A stretch of DNA of 33,751 bases from Porphyromonadaceae bacterium UBA7180 (GCA_002491165.1 DKVK01000102.1:1-33751), one strand, 5' to 3'. Counted from the first letter of the stretch, positions 8,335-17,500 are shown. Program-made: numbers and translations. Notes: a model not told the origin generated them from the sequence alone.

Positions 8335-9831
8335 ATGATTATGAAATACAGACTCTTGCTACTGCCATTGCTTGCTGCCGTTACCGTGACGGCGGTTCAT
8401 GCCGACGACCCGTACGACGCCTTCAAAAAGCAGATGGAGGAAGGATACTCCCGGTTCTCGCAAAAAACGAACTCGGAGTATGACACCTTCCGCGACCAGA
8501 TAAACACCAAGTACGCCGAGTTTTTGGCCGACCCGTGGCAAGAGACCAAAAAAATGGCGCCGGTCCCGGCTCCCGTCAATCCCGAGCCGGAACCGGTCTA
8601 TAAGCCTGACGACGACACTCCGTCGCCGCGTCAGCCGCGCCCCGTCGTCATCGAGGAGGAAATAGCCATCCCTGCTCCGGCTCCTGCGCCGGAACCTATC
8701 GGCCCCATTCGTCGCGACGACCGTTCCGACCAAAAGGGAAAACTCATGCTCTTCGGCGCGCAGATAGATTACCGCTACCCGTCGTTGGGCGGTTTCTCCC
8801 TATCCTCCGCCGGCGAGAAAGACGTGAGCCGCGCATGGCAATGGCTCGCGCAAAACCTCGGCGACGGCTTGCTGCAAGACTGCCTCACGGCGCGCGACCG
8901 CCTTGCGCTCCCCGATTGGGGCTACTTCCTGATGGTTAACGATATAACCGGCAGCCTGAAAGGAAGCGGCTCACCGGAACAGGTTCTGCTTATGGGCTAT
9001 GTGCTCAACCAGTCCGGCTACATGGTGCGCTTCTGCCGCGACTCGCGTAGCAACCTGCATTTGCTGTTCGCTTCCGAAAGCGTTATCTACGACCGTTACC
9101 GCTATGAGATTGACAACCGGCAGTTTTATCCTTTCACCATGCCTGAAGGGGGAGTGTCGGCCTGCAATTTCAGCACTCCCGGCGAGAGACCGCTGTCGAT
9201 GCGTCTGCGCCGTTGCCCCGAGTTGCCTTTTGCCGCCGGCGTGACGCGCAACGTCACCGTAGTGCAGCATCCCGACCTGAAACTCACCGTCACCACAAAC
9301 CGCAACCTCATTGACCTCTATGACCGTTATCCGGAATGTGGCGCCACGTTCGACTCCAAATCCAAATGGCTCATTCAGGGCGAAACCCCGGCATCGAAGG
9401 AAATCCGCGAACAACTTTACCCCACGCTTCGCAATGCGGTTCAGGGACTTTCGCAAAACGAAGCCGTGAACCTACTCCTCAAGGTCTGCCAGAGTTTCCC
9501 GTATGCTTTCGACAATGACATGTGGGGACATGACCGCGTCTTCTGGATGGACGAAAGCTGGTTCTACCCAAAGAGCGACTGCGAAGACCATGCCATAAAT
9601 TTCACCCGAATGGTGCGTGACGTGCTCGGCCTCGATTGTTGCCTCATCTATTATCCCGGTCATCTTTCCGCAGCAGTGGCTATGACGGACGGCACCGCCA
9701 AGGGTGACTATTTCGACTATAACGGATGCCGCTATACCGTCTGTGACGCCACATATTTCTATGGAGACACCGGCGAGACGCCCGACCAATACGTAGGAGT
9801 AAACGCCTACCTTATCCCGCTGAAAAAGTAA
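8335..9831 (+). CDS. Secreted transglutaminase-like cysteine protein
   Basis: 498 residues; start at 8335, or 8341 (residue 3), which gives a more standard MKYRLLLLPLL signal peptide ending near HADD. Residues 26-70 are a charged helix and 75-125 a Pro/Glu-rich linker with PAPAPAPEP. A middle domain spans about 135-340. The C-terminal part (about 350-498) carries a transglutaminase-like catalytic set: Cys416 in SDCEDHAINF, His443 in YPGHLSAAV and Asp471 in VCDATY. The CED motif with later His and Asp is the hallmark of bacterial transglutaminase-like peptidases and amide-bond enzymes. It likely acts in the periplasm on a protein or peptide partner, and the co-transcribed PEGA and LPP20-like proteins are the natural candidates. 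It ends 24 nt before the CDF transporter. Confidence 0.8.
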   Translation: MIMKYRLLLLPLLAAVTVTAVHADDPYDAFKKQMEEGYSRFSQKTNSEYDTFRDQINTKYAEFLADPWQETKKMAPVPAPVNPEPEPVYKPDDDTPSPRQPRPVVIEEEIAIPAPAPAPEPIGPIRRDDRSDQKGKLMLFGAQIDYRYPSLGGFSLSSAGEKDVSRAWQWLAQNLGDGLLQDCLTARDRLALPDWGYFLMVNDITGSLKGSGSPEQVLLMGYVLNQSGYMVRFCRDSRSNLHLLFASESVIYDRYRYEIDNRQFYPFTMPEGGVSACNFSTPGERPLSMRLRRCPELPFAAGVTRNVTVVQHPDLKLTVTTNRNLIDLYDRYPECGATFDSKSKWLIQGETPASKEIREQLYPTLRNAVQGLSQNEAVNLLLKVCQSFPYAFDNDMWGHDRVFWMDESWFYPKSDCEDHAINFTRMVRDVLGLDCCLIYYPGHLSAAVAMTDGTAKGDYFDYNGCRYTVCDATYFYGDTGETPDQYVGVNAYLIPLKK

Positions 9832-9855
9832 CCTCCCGGTTAAGTTTTAATATCA

Positions 9856-10800
9856 ATGGCAACTACAGAAAACACACAGCAGGAGGAAGCACGCGAGGTG
9901 AAACACGTCACTCTCGTGGGACTCGTCATAAACATACTCCTTGGCGTGGCCAAGATAGCGGCCGGCGTCCTGGGACGAAGTGGAGCTATGGTGGCTGACG
10001 GTATACATTCATTCTCCGACCTCGCTTCAGATGTAGTGGTTATTGTTATGGTAGGCGTGTCTCGCCATAAACCGGATGACACGCATCCCTTCGGCCACGG
10101 CAAGTATGAAACCATGTCCACGGTGCTTCTCGCCATAATACTGATATTGGTGGGTGCCGGAATATTCTGGGACGGCCTCAGCAAAATCCTCGACTCCATG
10201 CGTGGTGAAGAGATGGGAAGTCCCGGGGCCATAGCGCTTATATTCTGTGTCTTGTCCATAGTGTCGAAGGAGTGGCTCTACCATTACACACGCCGCGTAG
10301 GGCAGCGCATCGGTTCGCCTGCCGTCATCGCCAACGCCTGGCATCACCGCAGCGACGCCTTTTCTTCGCTGGCGACATTGGCGGGAGTCGCCGGGGCCAT
10401 GTTCCTCGGTCCGAAGTGGCATTTCCTCGACCCTTTGGCCGCCATGGTAGTCTCCCTCTTCATAGCCGGAGTCGGAATAAAACTCGCGATGCCGGCCACT
10501 CGCGAACTGCTCGGCGCCTCTTTGCCGGAGGAAACCGTCGCTGCCATCAAGAAGGCCATAGCCTCCACTCCCGGAGTCATCACCTATCACCATCTGCGAA
10601 CCGCCAAAAGCGGCGGCGACAGCATTGTGGATTTCCATCTTAAGGTGAGTCCCGAAATCACCGTGGCGAAAGCACACGACATCGCTACCGAAGCTGAACG
10701 TGCCGTGAAGGCCGTCTGCGCCTCGAAAAATTGCTTCGTCAACATACATATAGAACCCTACAAAGGCGAAGAAAAATCCCCGGACGGCTCCTGCCGCTGA
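9856..10800 (+). CDS. Cation diffusion facilitator (CDF) metal exporter
   Basis: 314 residues, normal length for the family. The N-terminal 210 residues form about six membrane helices and the C-terminal 90 a cytoplasmic metal-binding ferredoxin-like domain. Signature motifs are VADGIHSFSD (His51 and Asp55), HPFGHGKYE (77-85) and ANAWHHRSDAFSS (His163 and Asp167). By alignment with YiiP/FieF the transport site would be His-Asp-His-Asp, a set usually linked with zinc, though this is inferred. It exports divalent metal across the inner membrane in exchange for protons. It follows the transglutaminase-like gene by 24 nt and could be the last gene of that transcript, although its job need not be related. 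Confidence 0.93.
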   Translation: MATTENTQQEEAREVKHVTLVGLVINILLGVAKIAAGVLGRSGAMVADGIHSFSDLASDVVVIVMVGVSRHKPDDTHPFGHGKYETMSTVLLAIILILVGAGIFWDGLSKILDSMRGEEMGSPGAIALIFCVLSIVSKEWLYHYTRRVGQRIGSPAVIANAWHHRSDAFSSLATLAGVAGAMFLGPKWHFLDPLAAMVVSLFIAGVGIKLAMPATRELLGASLPEETVAAIKKAIASTPGVITYHHLRTAKSGGDSIVDFHLKVSPEITVAKAHDIATEAERAVKAVCASKNCFVNIHIEPYKGEEKSPDGSCR

Positions 10801-10893
10801 TCACCTTACAATTTTAAATGATTTTTTGAAAAATTTGGGAATCGGTGTCACGGACCGGGAACCCGTTCGTATAGTATATAGAAACATATATCT

Positions 10894-12987
10894 ATGCGCA
10901 TGAAAAGTCTCTATTTATTTTTGGGGTTCGCTGCCGTGCCGTTCGTTGTGCAGGCACAGACAGCTGAGCCGGATTCAGTTAACACGCAGCAACTTAAAGA
11001 AGTCGTCGTGGAGGGCGACCTGCAAACCACCAATGCAAAAATGTCGACTTATATTCCTACAGGACGAGAAAAAAATGCCTCGCAGTCGGGCGTCGACCTC
11101 ATCGAGCACATCGGCATACCGCAACTGAGGGTTACGCCCGAAGGTAACGTATCCACCAACTCGGGAAAACCTGTGGCCATCTTTATCGATTTCATACCGG
11201 CCACGGACAGTGATTTGAAAGCCATGCGCTTGGCAGACGTCAAGCGCGTGGAATATTACGAATATCCGTCCGATCCGCGACTTCAAGGCAACCAGTTTGT
11301 AGTCAACTACATAATGGCGAAATACGAATATGGCGGTTACGTCAAACTCTTTGACAACACCACGTTCATCACCCCGGCGGAACAACTGTTGGGCAACGTC
11401 CGTTTCCAATATAAGGACATGACCTACGACGTGATGGGCTACGGCTGGGGCGCCAACAACAACCACATAGGTTCGGACCTGACGGAAACCTATCGTCTGC
11501 CACAGGAAGACGGCACTATGAAAGTTTTCGACCGCTTTTCCAACACCACAAGGTCGAAGGAGAGGAGGCGTCAGTATTTCGCTGCGTTCAAGGCCACGTA
11601 CAATACTGACAAAATCCAGGCATCGACCCAAATCAACGGCAGCATAAACCGCACCCCGCACTCAGACTATAGCGGCGAAGTGTTTTACACGCCGGCTGAT
11701 TTCCCGTCGTCGGAATACTCCGCCACCTCAAACAGCATTTCGAAATTCCTCTCTTACAACGGCTATTATTTCTTCGCGTTACCGAAGGGGAACTCGTTGA
11801 CTTTCATGCCGTCGTACCGTTTTTCGCATACAGATGAAAACTCCTCGTACCTTGAAAACAGCTTCGCCCCGATTCTCAACGGCGCCATCGACAACACCAA
11901 CGAGCTGAGTGGCGACCTGAGGTATAACCACGAGTTCGGTAAATTCGCCTCGCTGATGGGCTTTGTGCGCGGTTCATACGAATACAACCGCACGTACTAC
12001 ACCGGCAGTGCCACCTCATACGATCGTGCCAAAACGTCGCGCGTGGGCGTCGGCGCCAGTTACAATGTCAGCATCGGCAACTTCTACGGTCTCGCCGGCT
12101 TCGGATGGGACTGGGACCGCTTGAAATTCGGCGACATCACCGACAAACCCTCCGCCCCGTGGGTGGATCTCTCGCTGCAATACGGCTTCCTGAACAAGCA
12201 CTCCCTCTCCTGCACTTTCCATTACAGCACGTGGGCGCCCTCGACGAGTTTCAAGAGCGAGAATGTCATCAAGGCCACTCCGCTGATGAGTTATACCGGC
12301 AACCCGAAAATCTTCCCGATGAAGTGTTACGACATTGATTTCCGCTACACATGGATGCCGAGCAACAATTACAGCCTCAGCGCCTATGCCTACGGGTTTA
12401 TCGTTGACGACCGCTATGTATATGATTACGAAGCGTCGGCTACCGGAGTGTTGCGCACCATCAGGCAGCCGTTGGGCGGTTATGTGCAGGGGAAATACGG
12501 AATCAGCGGCAACGCGCGCTTCCTTGACCGGTCCCTCGTCTTCACGGGTTCCGTGGGACAGGCGTTCAACCACAACGGCCGACCGTACAGTGTAAACCAT
12601 ACAGACATAGACTGGTACGCGAGGGTGATGTATTACCTCAGGAACTGGAATTTTTCTTTCACGTATATTTCGGACAGCGCGAGTCCCGACGGCATCATGA
12701 ACGGCATCTGGCACCGCGACAAGAGCACATGGTATCTCCAGGTGGGATGGTACAACTCCAAGTGGAATATCCGTGCCACCGTATGGAATTTTACGCGCTG
12801 GAACTGGCGGAGCTACCGCCAGGAGATGCAGAGCCTATATTATGATACTTTCCAACAGTTCTACAACGGCAACAGCCATGCGCTGGTGCAGATTTCCGCA
12901 ACCTACACCTTCGGTTTCGGCAAGAAAGTGAAGAGCGACAACGAGCTTCGTGTATCCGGCTCCGCCTCCTCCGGCATTCTGCGCTAA
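10894..12987 (+). CDS. TonB-plug-like outer-membrane beta-barrel protein
   Basis: 697 residues; start at 10894 or 10900 (Met3). The signal peptide ends at VQAQ, followed by a TonB-box-like LKEVVVEGD and a plug-like region to about 150 (KPVAIFIDFIPATD, then VKRVEYYEYPSDPR). The remainder consists of alternating aromatic strands, ending with a YTFGFGKKVKS strand and a short Ser-rich tail. It is a distant relative of the barrel at the left end of the window and likewise lacks an N-terminal regulatory beta-sandwich domain. It stands alone: the CDF gene is 93 nt upstream and the next gene is convergent. No SusD-like partner or specificity clue is present. No perfect promoter motif was found upstream. 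Confidence 0.85.
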   Translation: MRMKSLYLFLGFAAVPFVVQAQTAEPDSVNTQQLKEVVVEGDLQTTNAKMSTYIPTGREKNASQSGVDLIEHIGIPQLRVTPEGNVSTNSGKPVAIFIDFIPATDSDLKAMRLADVKRVEYYEYPSDPRLQGNQFVVNYIMAKYEYGGYVKLFDNTTFITPAEQLLGNVRFQYKDMTYDVMGYGWGANNNHIGSDLTETYRLPQEDGTMKVFDRFSNTTRSKERRRQYFAAFKATYNTDKIQASTQINGSINRTPHSDYSGEVFYTPADFPSSEYSATSNSISKFLSYNGYYFFALPKGNSLTFMPSYRFSHTDENSSYLENSFAPILNGAIDNTNELSGDLRYNHEFGKFASLMGFVRGSYEYNRTYYTGSATSYDRAKTSRVGVGASYNVSIGNFYGLAGFGWDWDRLKFGDITDKPSAPWVDLSLQYGFLNKHSLSCTFHYSTWAPSTSFKSENVIKATPLMSYTGNPKIFPMKCYDIDFRYTWMPSNNYSLSAYAYGFIVDDRYVYDYEASATGVLRTIRQPLGGYVQGKYGISGNARFLDRSLVFTGSVGQAFNHNGRPYSVNHTDIDWYARVMYYLRNWNFSFTYISDSASPDGIMNGIWHRDKSTWYLQVGWYNSKWNIRATVWNFTRWNWRSYRQEMQSLYYDTFQQFYNGNSHALVQISATYTFGFGKKVKSDNELRVSGSASSGILR

Positions 12988-13017
12988 AGCGAAGGCCCTG
13001 AGGATTCCTGGGCCTGT

Positions 13018-13040
13018 GGGCGAGCTTTTTCAGCTCGCCC
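13018..13040. terminator. Hairpin between convergent genes
   Basis: A perfect 9-bp stem (GGGCGAGCT with AGCTCGCCC) and a 5-nt loop TTTTC sit between the barrel gene and the oppositely oriented TIGR02757 gene. A weaker 5-bp hairpin (12994-13014) precedes it. Neither side has a clear T tract, so termination is inferred from position and stem strength. Confidence 0.45.
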
Positions 13041-13099
13041 GGCGTCAAATCTTGAAACGACACAAATCCCGGACACTTCTGTCGAGATTTGGCATTGTT

Positions 13100-13876
13100 T
13101 TATACTTGTTTGGCGGTCACGCCTATGCCGAAGAGGGCGTAGTCGTAGAAGACGGGATCTTCGGGGCGCAGTGTGCGCAATGTGGAGGTGAGTTGTTCCA
13201 CGGCTTTGCGGTCGTTGCTGCGGCGGCCCAATATGCCGAGGTTGCGTGCCGTGTTGCCTACATGCACGTCGAGAGGAATGTACAGCTGGTTGGGCTTAAG
13301 GGATTTCCACACGCCGAGGTCCACGATGCCGTCGTCCCTTACGAGCCAGCGCAGCGCCATGTTGATGCGTTTCAGCGCCGTGGCTTTGAGGTTGCCGGGA
13401 AGTGCGCGCGGGCACTCGGCGCCGCTGTTCTCCTGCCGGCACACTTCGGCCAACGCCGCAGTGAGTTCCCATGCCGGTGCTTCGGAATGGGGAGCCCCCG
13501 AGTCCCGGCACAGGGCGTCGAGCGAGCCATGTTTCTGATAAACTTTGCGCAGCCCGCGCAGCAGGTATTGCAGGTGCCGGGCGAAGAATGTGCGGTGCAG
13601 GTTTTTCTCAGGGGGCAGGTCTTCGTACCCTTCGTCCATCACATAGTCGTAGGGGCGGTTGTCCATAAGCGCGAGGATACGGTCGGCGTCGCGGCAAATC
13701 ATCTTGCGGTTTCCCCAGGCAACTGTGGCAGCTATCAGGGCAGCTATTTCTATGTCGGGCACAGAGGTGAAGCGGCGCGGGAACTGCACCGGATCGTCGT
13801 CGATGAACGACGGATGGTTTATGCGTGCCGCCTCCGAGTCGAGGAGCGTGCGTATGTCGGCGGGAATTTGGTTCAT
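13100..13876 (-). CDS. TIGR02757 (DUF2400) family protein
   Basis: 258 residues, full length for this Bacteroidetes/Campylobacterota-type family. Diagnostic stretches are ALIAATVAWGNRKM near residue 50, ALKRINMALRWLVRDDGIVD (about 165-185), LYIPLDVHVGNTARNLGIL (about 200-218) and a C-terminal PEDPVFYDYALFGIGV. The fold resembles helix-hairpin-helix DNA glycosylases, but no activity has been established that I can infer from sequence. It is divergent from the small lipoprotein at 13903, with only 26 nt between the two start codons, so the two promoters must overlap or lie in coding DNA. Confidence 0.9.
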   Translation of the reverse strand: MNQIPADIRTLLDSEAARINHPSFIDDDPVQFPRRFTSVPDIEIAALIAATVAWGNRKMICRDADRILALMDNRPYDYVMDEGYEDLPPEKNLHRTFFARHLQYLLRGLRKVYQKHGSLDALCRDSGAPHSEAPAWELTAALAEVCRQENSGAECPRALPGNLKATALKRINMALRWLVRDDGIVDLGVWKSLKPNQLYIPLDVHVGNTARNLGILGRRSNDRKAVEQLTSTLRTLRPEDPVFYDYALFGIGVTAKQV

Positions 13877-13898
13877 TGAAGAAAAAATATTAAATTTG
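13867..13898 (+). promoter_or_regulatory. Promoter of the small lipoprotein, implying a leaderless mRNA
   Basis: TTTG (13867-13870), 20 nt, then TAAATTTG (13891-13898) is a full match to the Bacteroidetes consensus. The expected transcription start (about 13901-13905) falls at the ATG at 13903. The -33 box lies inside the first codons of the divergent gene. Confidence 0.65.
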
Positions 13899-13902
13899 CG
13901 TT

Positions 13903-14238
13903 ATGAAACATCTATTGACCATAATAGCTCTTGTGCTCGTGTTGGCTGCGTGCAGCAAAAACGGCACCAAAGAGACTGAAAAAACGGAAGCGACGACAGC
14001 CGAGATCGAGGCTGCCATGATGGAGGGACGCAACATGGCGCGCGACTTTGTGGGCAAGCAGTTTGCCGACTCGTTGCAGCTCAGTTCGCAACTTCTGGAA
14101 GTGTCGGTTAAGCGCGGCGAGTACGCTGCGGCCGGTCGCAAGGATGAATGTGCGGCTTTCGACAGCGCCTTCATCTCCACGGTTCGCGCGGTGCGTCCCG
14201 GCCTCGCCGAAGAGATAGAACGCGTGCGCCCGCAGTAA
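13903..14238 (+). CDS. Small lipoprotein of unknown function
   Basis: 111 residues. The signal peptide carries a clear lipobox (LAAC, Cys17). The mature part begins with a Lys/Glu/Thr-rich linker (18-33) and continues as an Ala-rich, probably helical segment (AEIEAAMMEGRNMARDFVGK, then QLSSQLLEVSVKRGEYAAAG). I recognise no family. The first ATG must be used, because the lipobox lies directly behind it, yet the promoter puts the mRNA start at or next to that codon. The downstream gene is convergent (phosphatase at 14376), so this is a single-gene transcript. Confidence 0.75.
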   Translation: MKHLLTIIALVLVLAACSKNGTKETEKTEATTAEIEAAMMEGRNMARDFVGKQFADSLQLSSQLLEVSVKRGEYAAAGRKDECAAFDSAFISTVRAVRPGLAEEIERVRPQ

Positions 14239-14375
14239 GCGAGCGCCCTGCACCGTCCGTGCCCGGCAAACCACTCATATCGATTAATCATGATTATTCC
14301 CGAAAGCCGGGTTGCTGAAGCGGGCGCAGGCCGCCTGAAGCATGAAGCGACCTGAGACCATAGCGGTATGTAGTG

Positions 14376-15029
14376 TCAGAACGGGTCGTCGAGGTATTTC
14401 AGGATTTCGTCGGGCTTGCTGACGAGATGCATGGCGCAGGCGTGGCGCAGCTCCGAAACGGGACGGAAACCCCACGTAACGCCTATCGACTCCACGCAGG
14501 CGCGGCGCGCCGTCTCGATGTCGACCGCCGAGTCGCCTACCATCATCACCTCGCTTTTCGGCGTGGGGCAGATGTTCAGCACCGCGAAGAGGGCCGAGGG
14601 GTCGGGCTTCGGATTTCGCGATTCTACCTGCCCCAAAATCGCTACAAAGGGTATCTCCGGGAAGAAATGCTCTATTATACGCGAGGCTGCGCTTTGGTAT
14701 TTATTGGTACATACGGCCACTTTCACACCGCGGCCGGTGAGTTCTTTGAGCAACTCCGGTATGCCGTGGTAAGGCTTTGTCGTGTCGGTGCAATGCTCGT
14801 CGTAATACTTCCGGAAATGCTCGAGCAGCCGGTCTATGGTCTCCTTGTCGGCATCGGGCTGCGCGCGTTCCATGAGTCGCCGCACGCCGTTGCCCACCAT
14901 GAAGTTATACGACGAAATCGGGTGCGTCTGGAAGCCCATTTGTTCCAAGGCGTAGTTGCATGCATTGCCAAGGTCGGAGATTGTGTTTAGCAATGTGCCG
15001 TCAAGGTCGAATATTATCAGGTTTTTCAT
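14376..15029 (-). CDS. HAD-family phosphatase, phosphoglycolate phosphatase-like
   Basis: 217 residues. HAD motif I is FDLDGTLLNT (Asp8 nucleophile, Asp10 acid), motif II is the VCTNK region (Thr near residue 108), motif III includes the Lys in NPKPDPSAL, and motif IV is MMVGDSAVDIETAR. The helical cap between motifs I and II is of the Gph/PGMB type. It likely dephosphorylates a small phosphorylated metabolite such as 2-phosphoglycolate in the cytoplasm; the true substrate cannot be read from sequence. It starts 28 nt downstream of tamL on the same strand and is probably co-transcribed, although no functional link is evident. Confidence 0.85.
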   Translation of the reverse strand: MKNLIIFDLDGTLLNTISDLGNACNYALEQMGFQTHPISSYNFMVGNGVRRLMERAQPDADKETIDRLLEHFRKYYDEHCTDTTKPYHGIPELLKELTGRGVKVAVCTNKYQSAASRIIEHFFPEIPFVAILGQVESRNPKPDPSALFAVLNICPTPKSEVMMVGDSAVDIETARRACVESIGVTWGFRPVSELRHACAMHLVSKPDEILKYLDDPF

Positions 15030-15057
15030 AACTGTAATATGTGTTGATGAGGAGGAA

Positions 15058-17436
15058 TCAGAAGGGATAGCCTATCGAGAAATGGAAACTGCGGTCGCGC
15101 CCCCAACGGGGGTGGAGCAAGGGCCACGGCTCCGCTCCCCGTGCAGGATTGTGCGCTTTCATGCCGAGGTCGAAGCGTATCAGGAAGTAGTTGAAGTCCA
15201 TGCGGAGACCTATGCCGTATGCGGCCGCTATCTGCTTGTAGAACTTGTCGAAGCGGAACACCCCGCCGGGTTGCGACGGGTAGTTGCGAATGGTCCAGAT
15301 GTTGCCGGCATCCACGAAGAGGCCGAGTTCCAAAACCCAGAAAAGCTTGGCGCGGTATTCCACGGAAGTGTCGAAACGTATGTCGCCGCATTGCCGTATG
15401 AAGTCCTGCACCGAGTTGGTTCCAGGAAAGGAACCGGGACCGAGCGTCCTGACGTCCCAGCCGCGGACGCCGTTGGCGCCGCCGCCGTAGAAGCGCTTCT
15501 CGAAGGGGAGAATCTGCGAGTTGCCGTATGGTATCCCTATGCCGAAACCGGCATGGAAAGCCAGCGAGTTGCGCGAATCGAAGATATGCAGGAAACTGTA
15601 GTCGCCCTCCAGCTTGATGTATTGCGAATAGTTTATGCCGAAAATCTTGTATGGATTCTCGTGGAAATTGCTGCGGTGATTGAAGATTGAAGAGAACACG
15701 AACAGCACGTTGCCGGCCGTCTCCACGCTGGCGCGCACTGTGCTTATGTTGCTCTGCCGCTGGCGCGTCCATGGTGCGTCCTGCCGCTTGGTGGTATAAT
15801 AGAAAGTGTAGCCGAGACGCATGATGAAGTGGTTCTCGTAGCTGTAACGCAGCAGGGGGTTGTCGGGCGCTATTTCGTCGAGGAACCCGTTGGTCGACTC
15901 CGGAAGGTAGACGTAATTGATGTCGAGCGGCGTGAAGATGTGGCGCATACGGCCGAAGCGCTCCGTCCAGCGGTACGACCATCCGGCCGTGCTGATGATG
16001 CGGGTATATTCGGGCCGTTCCTGATAGTTGAACGAAAGGTTGAAGGCGGTCGAGGCCTTGATTTTTCGTTTGAAACTTTCGCGCAGGAAAGGGAACTTGA
16101 ACTTCGGGAACGAGAGGTCCGTCTCTACCGAATATTCCATGTAGCGGTTGTGGAGCAATCCGTCCAGGTCGCCTGAAATCGACTCGTAGGCGCCGCGCAG
16201 CTTGGTGGTGAAGGTTTCCGAGCCATGCCCGATGTTGCGGTGTGTGTAAGTGGCACCGACGGCCACTCCGAGGTCGCCCTCCGAGTTGGTGCCCTCAACC
16301 TCGAAGGAGATGGACTGCGAGCGACCCGGCGTAAGCAAGATGTAAGCGTCGAGTTCGCCCGGAGAGTCAGAAACGGCGGCGAAGCGCACGTTGATGAATT
16401 TCAGTATGCCGAGGCGGGAGAAAGCCTCGTAAGTGCGGTCCACGTCGCGTTCGCGGTAGGGCTGCCCGGCGCGGAAATATACATTGTCGTAAATCACCGA
16501 CGGCCGCAGGTAGCGTTTCTTGCCATAGAAGATTTCCAGGTCGCGGTAGCGGATGGAGTCCTGAAGCATGGCCTGCGTCTCTTCTGCCGGGCGCATGGCG
16601 TCGTAGTCGGTGAGTACCTTAATAGAGCGAATGGAGTAGGGGATATGGGTGTCGGGACGCGGTGTCTCCCCCTCTTTCTGCGGATATCGCTCGTGGAGCG
16701 TCACCGTGAGGTCGGCAAGTTGCGAACCGGCGGTAGTGTCGGCAGTGAAGGTGATGAAGTCTTTGGTGAAGGCCCAGTAGCCGTTGTTGCGGAGCCATTG
16801 CGTCATGATGCCGCGTTGCGTTTCAAGGGCGTTGCGGTCAAGGATGTCGCCGGCGCGGATTACGAAATGAGCCGAATCCTGCATCACCATCTCGCGCAGG
16901 GTGTCGTTGGCGAACTCGTAGTTCACCGAGCCGATGATTCCCGGCTCGCCGGGCTGCAGGCGGTAGGTGACGTCCATCTTGCGGCTCTTGGGGTTGGCCA
17001 CGGTGTCGGTGATTACCCGTGCATGCGGGAAACCCTTGTTAATCATAGCCTTGTTGAGCTGCTGTGCGCTCGCTTGGGTCAGTGCACGGTCGTAAACCAC
17101 CGGCGCTTCGCCGAGCTTGCGCACCCAGCGGTTGTACCATTTCGTGGTGTCGTGGCCCGACATATTGTAGATGCCCAGCTGGAACTTGATGCTCCAAAGC
17201 AGTTTGTGGTTGGGAAGCTGGCGCACATAGTTTATCAGCTCGTCGCTCTTGAGCAGACCGGTGGAGTCGTTCTCTACGTCCACGGTCACCTTGTTGAGCA
17301 GGAATTGACCCTGCGGCACGTGGCGAGCCGAGGAGCATGCCGCCAGTATGCACAACAGCAACGCGCTCACCCATAAGGGGATGAGCGTGAAAAAACGGGC
17401 CCTGGACCCTGAGTGCGGACGGAGCGGTAACCTCAT
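15058..17436 (-). CDS. tamL: Translocation and assembly module lipoprotein TamL
   Basis: 792 residues. After a short basic N-terminus comes a hydrophobic stretch with lipobox (LAAC, Cys34), then SSARHVPQGQFLLNKVTV, a typical opening of Bacteroidetes TamL proteins. Residues of about 45-400 form POTRA-like repeats (for example PGIIGSVNYEF and YRERDVDRTYEAFSRLGILK). From about 410 to the C-terminus lies an Omp85/BamA-type barrel with FYGGGANGVRGWDVRTLG (the strand/L6 VRGW motif) and a final FSIGYPF. TamL is the lipid-anchored TamA counterpart and works with TamB to build or maintain the outer membrane. No tamB gene is next to it here; the partner downstream is a HAD phosphatase. A near-consensus -7 box (TAACTTTA, 17460 to 17453) lies just upstream of the start. 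Confidence 0.88.
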   Translation of the reverse strand: MRLPLRPHSGSRARFFTLIPLWVSALLLCILAACSSARHVPQGQFLLNKVTVDVENDSTGLLKSDELINYVRQLPNHKLLWSIKFQLGIYNMSGHDTTKWYNRWVRKLGEAPVVYDRALTQASAQQLNKAMINKGFPHARVITDTVANPKSRKMDVTYRLQPGEPGIIGSVNYEFANDTLREMVMQDSAHFVIRAGDILDRNALETQRGIMTQWLRNNGYWAFTKDFITFTADTTAGSQLADLTVTLHERYPQKEGETPRPDTHIPYSIRSIKVLTDYDAMRPAEETQAMLQDSIRYRDLEIFYGKKRYLRPSVIYDNVYFRAGQPYRERDVDRTYEAFSRLGILKFINVRFAAVSDSPGELDAYILLTPGRSQSISFEVEGTNSEGDLGVAVGATYTHRNIGHGSETFTTKLRGAYESISGDLDGLLHNRYMEYSVETDLSFPKFKFPFLRESFKRKIKASTAFNLSFNYQERPEYTRIISTAGWSYRWTERFGRMRHIFTPLDINYVYLPESTNGFLDEIAPDNPLLRYSYENHFIMRLGYTFYYTTKRQDAPWTRQRQSNISTVRASVETAGNVLFVFSSIFNHRSNFHENPYKIFGINYSQYIKLEGDYSFLHIFDSRNSLAFHAGFGIGIPYGNSQILPFEKRFYGGGANGVRGWDVRTLGPGSFPGTNSVQDFIRQCGDIRFDTSVEYRAKLFWVLELGLFVDAGNIWTIRNYPSQPGGVFRFDKFYKQIAAAYGIGLRMDFNYFLIRFDLGMKAHNPARGAEPWPLLHPRWGRDRSFHFSIGYPF

Positions 17437-17500
17437 GTGCGTAAAAATCGCGTAAAGTTACTAATTTTTTCCTTAACTGAGCGTGCTGGCGGGTATAAAT

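Noticed and set aside
12950..13879. Plus-strand frame of 309 codons over the TIGR02757 gene
   Set aside because: The minus-strand TIGR02757 protein matches its family over the full length, so the opposite frame is a shadow.
16225..17376. Long plus-strand open frame (383 codons) opposite tamL
   Set aside because: It is the antisense shadow of a well-supported gene. C-rich coding strands here keep the opposite frames open, and the translation shows no recognisable domain.
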